Part shown: positions 48,270 to 55,330 of the stretch, one piece after another
Layout of the letters: each line of letters starts with the position of its first letter
How positions within the stretch are numbered: the stretch's first letter is position 1
Assembly: GCA_016946835.1 (NCBI GenBank)
Contig: JACVTC010000116.1
Location: 545,001-600,330 of the forward strand
From: Neocallimastix lanati (nom. inval.)
Taxonomy: Eukaryota; Neocallimastigomycota; Neocallimastigomycetes; Neocallimastigales; Neocallimastigaceae
Reading direction: 5' to 3'
DNA length: 55,330 bases
Made by a program: the position numbers and the translations under genes
The notes under the pieces: model-generated
What the model saw: the letters and a program-made list of their open reading frames with translations, nothing else
Told to the model about the DNA's origin: nothing
The model's database searches: none

Positions 48270-50755
48270 TTATATATTCTTTCCTTTTAGGCGAACACCA
48301 CGGTGTATTGGAAATTCTTTTGAAAGTTTACCATTAAAGTTTGCACGAGCTTTCGAGGTAAGGTATAGATTAGTAATGAATTGAAGGCATTTACCACGAA
48401 TACCAAGATTATCTAGTTTAGTAAGTATATTGTAAATTGGAACTGAATCATAAGCTTTTTTAAGGTCAAGAAAGGCAAGAAAGGTAAATTTATCCTTAAA
48501 TTTTCTTCTTTGACAAATTTCACGAATGGATACAAATAAACTAATACATTCTTCTTTATTTCTAAAACCAAACTGTTCTGGTCTAATTATTCCATTAGAA
48601 AAAGCATAGTCCGATATTCTTTTAGTGACAATTTTTGATAGAATTTTTAAACCTACATTGATGAGTGAAATACCACGATAATTATTACAATCTGAAAGAT
48701 CCCCTTTTTTAGGAATAGAAACAATAGAAGCAGAGTTCCATTCATTAGGAAAGTCACCATCCCAAATTTTATTAAAAAGTAATAACAGACACTTTGCACA
48801 ATCGGAATAAGTAACCTCTTGATTAGAGTCATCCTGAGAAGAATTTCTACTCTCAGAATTAAAAAATGCTTTAAAAAATTCTGTAGGTATACCATCAGGA
48901 CCAGGTGCTTTGTTATTTTTCATTGAAAGAACAGTTGAATGAATTTCTGACATGGAAATAGGTTGATTAATATCCCATGATACCTGAGGAGTAGAAGAAT
49001 TATTAAGTATTCTTTTCCAATAATTTTCATTAAGACTGTGACCAGTTATATCAGAAGCAAGTTCTTCATAGTGTTCTGCAAAACGATTGAGTTGATCTTC
49101 TTGGGATACTAGAACATTACCTTCTTTATCTTTAATGTATACAGGTGATTGAGAAGAAGAGTAAGAAGGTTTAGAGATTTTCTTAAGTCCAGACCAACCA
49201 CGCTGGGCATCATTTTTTAAGAAACATTCGCCGATGGAATGAATCAAATATTTAAATCTAATATTCCTAATATTTCTTTTAATACTAATGATATAATCAG
49301 AAAGAACTCTATATTCTTTTGAGAGATCACAAAATTCTTGAAGATTAGATAAATCATTACTAAGTTTAAAATTTTTAATCCTTTTATAAAATAAATGTTT
49401 TTCATGTGATAATTTCTTAATATAAGCAGGACAATGGAACGCTGAACCTTGTAAATTTGTAGGAACTCTTGCTTGAATGTCATCGCCTATTTTATTTGCT
49501 GTGTCAAGAAGTTTTTTAACCATTGTATTAGAGTCTAGATTATCATTATGTTCAAATTCATCCAGTAAACATGTGAATTTATTATGAGAGAAGATTGCTT
49601 CACGTTTATCCCTACAAATTCGATTAGACCACTTAATTTGTTTATCCCGAGGGGGAGTAACAAAACCATCAGGAGATATTTTTTTACAAGAAAGAATAAG
49701 TGGTAAATGGTCAGAGACGTCATTAAAAGAGTAGCATACAGAAGCAATATTCAGATAATTTCTTAATTTATCGTTCACTACTATAAAATCAATACAAGAA
49801 TTCTTTCCACCATTAGACCAAGTAAATTGATGACCAACCATATCCATAACAAACCATTGAGGGGAAATTCTAAGAATAAGATCTTTGAGTTGTTGCTTAG
49901 TCATGTTGAAATCACCAACAATAGCCGAAGGGTTATTCTGATGGTTCTTGAGCCAATTAGCAAAATCAGTTTCCGCTTTTTCTCTAGAGTCTTTGTGTTT
50001 TTGCTAGGGATGTAAATGTTCCCTAAAGAACATCTGACACCCCAAAAAGAGAATATATTTACTGAGAGTATATATCTATATTCAAAATCATCATTAGTGA
50101 ATTGGCAGGAGGAGTGCACACCTATATAAAGGCCCCTCATACCAGGGATTTTTTTGTCCGCACGTCTCAGTACTGTTCTATAATGATTAAGGAATGGATA
50201 TGAGTTAGAAAAGGAGTTAAGGAATGAACTATTACCGACTTCTTGAAGACAAATACAAATAGGATTAAAGATTGAATTAAAATTGGTAAGTCCGTCACGT
50301 TTTTCAGAATTCCAACCATTTATGTTCCAGCTAATACAGAGATTGAAATATTTAGTATTCGAGAAAGGGTTAGCATACAGGAGGCTTTCAGAGATGGGGA
50401 TTGAGGGTTCAGAATAATACCTGGTTCTATTATGATTAACATTACTAAATGTGCGTATCCTTGAAGTAATCTTCCATTTAATTCTTTTAACAGGTAAGTG
50501 CTTAGTAATCAAATAAATAACCTTCAAATAATCCGTACAATTATTATAGTTAACTCTTAGGATGAAGTAGTTTTCCATATTAATATAGTGTTTTTTAACG
50601 ATTCCATGAACAACTTCATTACAATTTGATATCTTTTTGCTTAAAAATTCCCATAGTCTACTTTCAGTCCAAGATTCAAGATCATGAATGAAAATTAAAA
50701 CAAATTTATCATGGTCAGGACCATAAAGTCGCAGACCTCTTCGTATAGTTGACAT
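48270..50755 (-). mobile_element. LINE (non-LTR retrotransposon) lacking its 3' half
   Basis: On the minus strand the element runs from an ATG at 50755 through an RRM-like N terminus, an apurinic-type endonuclease and the first half of a reverse transcriptase, and stops at 48270. Everything from the middle of the RT palm to the 3' UTR is missing. LINE copies are usually shortened at the 5' end, so this pattern points to a later deletion or to rearrangement. Sequence between 50756 and about 51500 might include its 5' UTR. Confidence 0.85.
48270..50755 (-). pseudogene. LINE polyprotein: RRM-like region, endonuclease and truncated RT, one frameshift
   Basis: Residues 18-98 have predicted RRM-like order: beta FVLIFIHDL, helix ESRLWEFLSKKI, beta NEVVHGIV, beta NYFILRVNY, helix NCTDYLKVIYLI, beta KRIKWKIT. 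The endonuclease begins at about residue 138 (ISWNINGW, ICLQEVG with catalytic Glu). It is broken by a one-base frame change at about 50003-50015 and resumes in the next frame with AIVGDFNM, SCIDFIVV and SDHLPL, so all active-site residues are present but split. The RT part has NNKAPGPDGIPTEFFK, NYRGISLINVGLKILSK, RPEQFGFR and AFLDLKKAYDSVP (first catalytic Asp). It ends at FPIHRGVR followed by six unrelated residues (LKGKNI) and a stop, before the YxDD box. It cannot be active as a retroelement. Confidence 0.88.
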
Positions 50756-51643
50756 AATAAAATAAAAAACTTATCTATATTAATAAAAAGTAAGTGTAAT
50801 AAAAAAAATAAAAAAATAAAAAAATAAAATTAGTAAAAATTAAAAAATTAAAAAAATAAAAATTTATTGCTGTTGTCTTCTCTTTCGTGTATATTGTTTG
50901 CTAAAACTTGTTTGTTTTTCTTTCTTTATGTGTTGACTAGTTTTAATTAATGATTTTCAATTATAAATTCCTGTTTTATGTAAAAATTTCTGTAAAATAA
51001 TCATATATAATATAAAATTTAAATGTTAATGAAATAATAGTTGTGAAAAACTATAAAAAGATTCCCATCCGTTAAATAATGTCTCAAACACAAGCTTTGG
51101 AGTGAATCAATCTCCTACATTTCCATTTTACAATAGCTACATGAGAGTATAAATAATACTATAGAAAAAAACATATACAAAATAATGCTAAAGTAAAAAA
51201 TACAATAGATTCATTACAATGATAATATGTAGAAACTACATGATATTATTAATTGTACAACTCCAATGTTACTACATATCCAGTTTAAGACATTATAGAA
51301 CGTCAAGTTCACTTTCTACAGTCTTCCAGTATTCCAGATTTCTCTCTTCGTACTAGAAGCCACTTTAGAAAGGATAACCATTGATTATCATCAGAATCAC
51401 AGAAAGCTGTAATTAGTACACCTGATATAGGTTATTCCTTTTCCATCAACCCTCCATGGACCTGGAAAAACAGTCCACTTCATTGGGGTGTAGTTTACAT
51501 TAAATATATTAAAAACTATTATTTATATTTAAAGGGTAAATATAAATTATAAAGGTCACTTTACAAATACTTTAATAAGTAATAAAGTGGTCTCGTTTGT
51601 ATAAATTTTTCTTTAAACTAGTGTGTTAAGAGAGAAATTTATC

Positions 51644-51687
<44 letters not shown>

Positions 51688-52138
51688 CATAATTATAAAC
51701 AAATGGAGAGGAAAAAAATAATCAATAAAGAAATAAATATATATATATAATTATAATTTTATGATATTAATAAATCAAAAGAAAATTGAAGAAAATTTAA
51801 AGAAAAAAAGACAATATCTCAAATAAATTTAGTGCTACCTCATTACACTATTCTTCAATGAAATAATAAATTATAAACTTATTATATTATATAATATTTT
51901 TAATGCAAAAATATTAAATCATTAAATCATTACATGATAATAGAAATACAATGAAAATGGATTACTTATTCTTGGATGTTAACTTAATTATATTCCTCAG
52001 TGAATGATCACCAGAAAAACTTTTACCAATAACATTACTATTGCGCATAATGTTATTATAATAGTTTATAATAGTACTAATGAAATTAATTAAATTATAA
52101 TTATTCATTAATAAATTTTAGTAATATTAAATTACTAC
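50756..52138. other. Intergenic or element-derived region with a GC-elevated block
   Basis: About 51055-51500 is clearly richer in G and C than the flanks but is closed by stops on both strands. Short plausible peptides are KWTVFPGPWRVDGKG on the minus strand and STPDIGYSFSINPPWTWKNS on the plus strand. It may be the 5' UTR of the LINE, another decayed element, or a gene relic. An AAT microsatellite is at 51640-51686. Confidence 0.45.

Positions 52139-52140
<2 letters not shown>

Positions 52141-52210
<70 letters not shown>
52141..52210. repeat. Poly-T tract of 70 bases
   Basis: An uninterrupted run of 70 T residues as assembled, the longest homopolymer in the window. The true length is probably variable. 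Confidence 0.93.
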
Positions 52211-52214
<4 letters not shown>

Positions 52215-52441
52215 AAATTGGGATACTAATGTTTTATTAATTTTAAATTAAAAATATTTAACATGTAAAAAAAAATCAAATCTTTTTAGTAACTGTTCAC
52301 TTTTTTAATTATTAATAATTACATTTTTTTTTTTTAATATTTTAATTCTATCTATGATCTTATTAATTAATTACTATTTAAATTTAAATAAAATTATTTT
52401 TACTTTTTTTTTTTTTTTTTTGTTTTTGTTTTTTATGTTTG

Positions 52442-52480
<39 letters not shown>

Positions 52481-52739
52481 TTTTTTAATATTATTTTCTA
52501 TTTATTTTTTTTTTATTTATTATTTAATTAAAAAAAAATTAAAACTAATTTAAAACTTGTACTATTTCATTTTTTATTTCTTAATTTTTTTATTAATAAA
52601 TTAGATTTAAAAATTAATATTGTATGACTTTAAAATATATAAATTAATTGTTAATAAAAATAAACTAAATATTATTTTAAAATAGATAGCTATTAATGAT
52701 TATTAATATTTATTTTTTTTTTTATTATGTTATTTATAT
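52211..52739. other. AT-rich 3' flank of the cystathionine beta-synthase gene
   Basis: A/T homopolymers and a TTA microsatellite (52443-52478), with no coding frame. The minus-strand terminator and polyadenylation region of the gene should lie here. Confidence 0.65.
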
Positions 52740-54109
52740 TTAATTTAACTTTCTCTTCTTGTTAAGGAAGTTCAATAAATCAATGCTCTTAATTTCATAT
52801 ACATCATTACCATTAACAGCAAAGATAACATTTTCCTTATCAAATAATGTTATAGCCTTGGTTAATGGAGTATCAACTTTAACAGAATTATCAAGAGTAA
52901 ATTTAGTCTTAATGTTAGAAACTGGATCACTGAACTTTTGTTTTCCTTCAGAAACTGAATCAAGAATAGATCTAATAGAAACGAATGTTTTAATTTCACC
53001 TTCTTCATCAACAATTGGAACTTGTAATTTATCTTCACTCTTGATAAGTTCATAAGCTTCACCAATTGTAGTATTGTAGTTGACAGTCTTAACTGGAGAT
53101 AAACCTAAATCAGCAATAGTAGCATTACCATAGTTGTTTTCAATGTTTTGTCTACCTTCGGTTTCATAGAAGTCATTGTTTTCCATCCATCTTTCATCTA
53201 AGAATTTAGTCATGTAATTTCTGACGGAATCGGCCAATAAGATTACAATTCTATCACTCTTTTGTAAGTTGTGTTCCTTTGCGTATTTAAGAGCACAGTA
53301 AACTGTAGAACCAGCGGAACCACCACATAAAAGACCTTCTTCTCTAATTAATCTACGAGACATAACAAAGGATTCCTTATCATCACTCTTCATCCATTCA
53401 TCAATGTATTGGTAATCTAAAACATCTGGAATGAAATCATAACCAATACCTTCAACCTTGTAAGCGAATATACCTTTCTTATTTAAGCTTTCTGGTTTTG
53501 CAAGAATGGAACCATTTGGATCAACACCAACAACCTTTACATTTGGAATTTTTTCCTTTAATTTATGAGCAACACCAGTAATTGTACCACCAGTACCAGC
53601 ACTAGCGAAGAAGTAATCAACTTTACCATCAGTATCTCTAACAATTTCTTCACCAGTACCTTCGTAGTGAGCAAGTGGGTTACTTGGATTACCATATTGA
53701 TCTAAAATAACTGAATTTGGAATTTCCTTGTTTAATCTCTTAGCAACACCAATGTGAGATTCTGGAGAATCAAAAGCAGCCTCAGTTGGAGTACGGTAAA
53801 TTTCAGCACCAAAAGCTCTTAAAACATCACACTTTTCCTTACTCATCTTTTCTGGAAGAGTAATGATAACTCTGTAACCCTTAACAGCACCAGCTAAAGC
53901 TAAACCAATACCAGTATTACCAGAAGTTGGTTCAATAATAGTTGATCCTGGTTTAAGAATACCCTTCTTTTCAGCATCTTCAATCATACGAACACCAATT
54001 CTATCCTTTACACTACCACCAGCATTGAACCATTCACATTTAACCACTATATTTATTTACAGAAATATTCAATAATTATATATTATTATTTAATATTAAT
54101 ATTATATTT

Positions 54110-54148
<39 letters not shown>

Positions 54149-54337
54149 TTTTATTCTAAGTCTCTTAATAAAATCTCCTTTTTTCTATTCAAATATATTT
54201 AATGTATCAATTTTTATCTACTTACAAACTTCACATTCAACACCTAATGATTGTGGAATTTTATTCAAACGTACTAATGGAGTATCACCAATAGCTTCTA
54301 AAACAGTATTTAAAATCTTTGAACGTTCTTGTGACAT
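52740..54337 (-). CDS. CBS: Cystathionine beta-synthase, 2 exons
   Basis: Exon 1 is 54337-54226 ([20 protein letters not shown] onward) and exon 2 is 54046-52740. They are separated by a 179-nt intron (donor GTAAGT, acceptor ATATAG, phase 1), giving 472 aa. The enzyme joins serine and homocysteine to cystathionine in transsulfuration, in the cytosol. The PLP-binding lysine is about K51 in NAGGSVKDR. Other PLP-fold motifs are [21 protein letters not shown] and CGGSAGST. The C terminus carries a regulatory CBS-domain region (from about residue 355, [20 protein letters not shown], ending KKRKLN), where S-adenosylmethionine acts in animals; yeast enzymes keep the domain but respond differently. 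There is no N-terminal haem-binding extension, as in fungal enzymes. The codons are richer in GC and favour GGT/GTT/ACC, suggesting strong expression. Confidence 0.93.
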
Positions 54338-55054
54338 TTTTATTATAGATTTGTTTCAAATAAATTAATAAAAATTTAATAAATAAATATATATGTTTTT
54401 TTATAATAAATAAGTTTTATAGTAAAGAAAAATTTAAAGCTTCAAATATCTTATATTTATACTAATTTGAAATCTATTTTTAAACAATTATATTAATAAT
54501 AAAACTACCTTAATTTTACCTTTATCCTTTTTTTTTTTTTTTTTTTTATTTTTCTCAATTAATCTAAAATTCAAATTATTGTAAAGGAAAAAAAAAAAAA
54601 ATTAAAAAAAAAAAACAGTAAATATTATGAAATTCTTGACAAATAAAAAATAGACTATTCAATCCTGTATATTAACAATATAATCATAATATATGTAGAA
54701 TACACAAAAAAAATTAAAATTTAAATGTTAAGGATAAATTCTTTATATCTTTTTTTTTTTTTTTATTGATTTCAAAAAATAATTAACATTGAAATGAACT
54801 CTATTTATTAATAAAAAAAATATAAATAATAATTATAATATATAACACTAACTTGTACAATTATGTATACATTTAATGTAAAAGGATTATTTGGATTATT
54901 TAAATTATTTTAATTCTTTTTCTTTTTTTTTTTTTTTATGATTTGAAAAAATATATATATAAATAATTTATGGATAAACAGAAAAAAAAAAATATTTTAT
55001 ATTTTAAAAGAAAATAATAATAATAATAATAAAGTGCAGATAATCTGGTGTCAC
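54338..55054. other. AT-rich upstream region of cystathionine beta-synthase
   Basis: Poly-T and poly-A runs with no gene that can be supported. The promoter of the minus-strand gene should be in the first 200 bases. Confidence 0.6.
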
Positions 55055-55096
55055 TCACATTTGAAAGCCTGGTTTATTTAAATTCTTTTTATCCAT
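55055..55096 (-). other. Possible first exon or 13-codon mini-ORF
   Basis: On the minus strand an ATG at 55096 opens MDKKNLNKPGFQM and then TGA. A strong splice donor, GTGAGT, begins at 55058, and a TATA-like TATAAAATAG lies about 15 bases upstream of the ATG. This may be the first exon of a small gene. One possible acceptor (TTTTAG) at 54564-54569 would give a Lys-rich 27-residue product, which is not convincing. Confidence 0.2.
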
Positions 55097-55330
55097 TTTT
55101 CCTAAATTACTCTATTTTATACCAATTCAAATGTATTTTTATTCTTTTTAGTCAAATTAAATAGAAAAAAAAAAAAAACATTTACAGTACATTAAAAAAA
55201 AATTTTTTTTTATTTAAAAAAGATTGAAGAAATATCTTTTAATTTTAGTAGAATTAAAAAAGATCGATCAAACGTGGTTACATACTAATTAATTAATTAT
55301 AAAATTCAAATAACTCAACTCAGATATGTG
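55097..55330. other. AT-rich right edge of the window
   Basis: Upstream of the possible mini-exon. There is slightly higher GC at 55262-55290 but no gene; anything here would continue outside the window. Confidence 0.5.

Noticed and set aside
48653-50015. Short frames within the LINE in other frames
   Set aside because: Shadows; the true frames are those with RT and endonuclease motifs.
54850-54925. Minus-strand text reading NNPNNPFTLNVYIIVQ before a GTTAGT donor, considered as an exon of the gene starting at 55096
   Set aside because: An in-frame TAA lies just upstream and no AG acceptor is placed after it.

Overview
The window is extremely AT-rich eukaryotic nuclear DNA: long A/T homopolymers and microsatellites separate short islands of higher GC that carry genes. 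It most resembles an anaerobic gut fungus (Neocallimastigomycota). The reasons are intron-containing genes with GT-AG introns, Asn/Ser-rich low-complexity proteins, a CBM21-type glycogen-targeting subunit of protein phosphatase 1, a cystathionine beta-synthase without an obvious N-terminal haem segment, and an NME7-type gene, a family tied to flagellated cells. Dictyostelium and Plasmodium share the base composition but fit the gene set less well. The assignment is an inference from content; no database search was possible.

Layout: (1) about 2.06-6.04 kb, minus strand: a two-exon gene for a 1235-aa Asn-rich protein with two RRM-like domains. (2) 6.05-14.1 kb: no convincing gene, but a 20-bp minisatellite, TTATTTA-type satellites, a perfect 20-bp hairpin and a small non-AT-rich block at 10.08-10.32 kb. 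(3) 14.14-18.66 kb, plus strand: NME7 homologue in ten exons. (4) 20.39-22.15 kb, minus strand: SEC11 signal peptidase catalytic subunit in five exons, convergent with NME7. (5) 23.1-26.6 kb: a heavily decayed Ty3/gypsy retrotransposon. (6) 27.59-28.85 kb: an intronless HxxxDG acyltransferase-like gene. (7) 29.3-35.24 kb: a Mutator-like DNA transposon with terminal inverted repeats and a broken transposase, carrying a 2.6-kb (TAAAA)n higher-order array that is itself bounded by a second inverted repeat. (8) 35.2-41.97 kb: AT-rich with satellites and one diverged tandem duplication. (9) 41.97-42.19 kb: a possible 73-aa gene. (10) 43.2-43.65 kb: an unexplained GC-elevated block with perfect hairpins, a non-coding RNA candidate. 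(11) 44.75-48.03 kb, minus: the PP1 glycogen-targeting subunit. (12) 48.27-50.76 kb, minus: a LINE with an RRM-like N terminus, endonuclease and half of a reverse transcriptase. (13) 52.74-54.34 kb, minus: cystathionine beta-synthase in two exons.

The host genes form no operon or pathway; they are single housekeeping, flagellar and regulatory genes separated by repeats. Three different classes of mobile element (LTR, TIR and non-LTR) lie within 28 kb, each inactivated in a different way. Half of the introns inferred here end in AAG rather than YAG.
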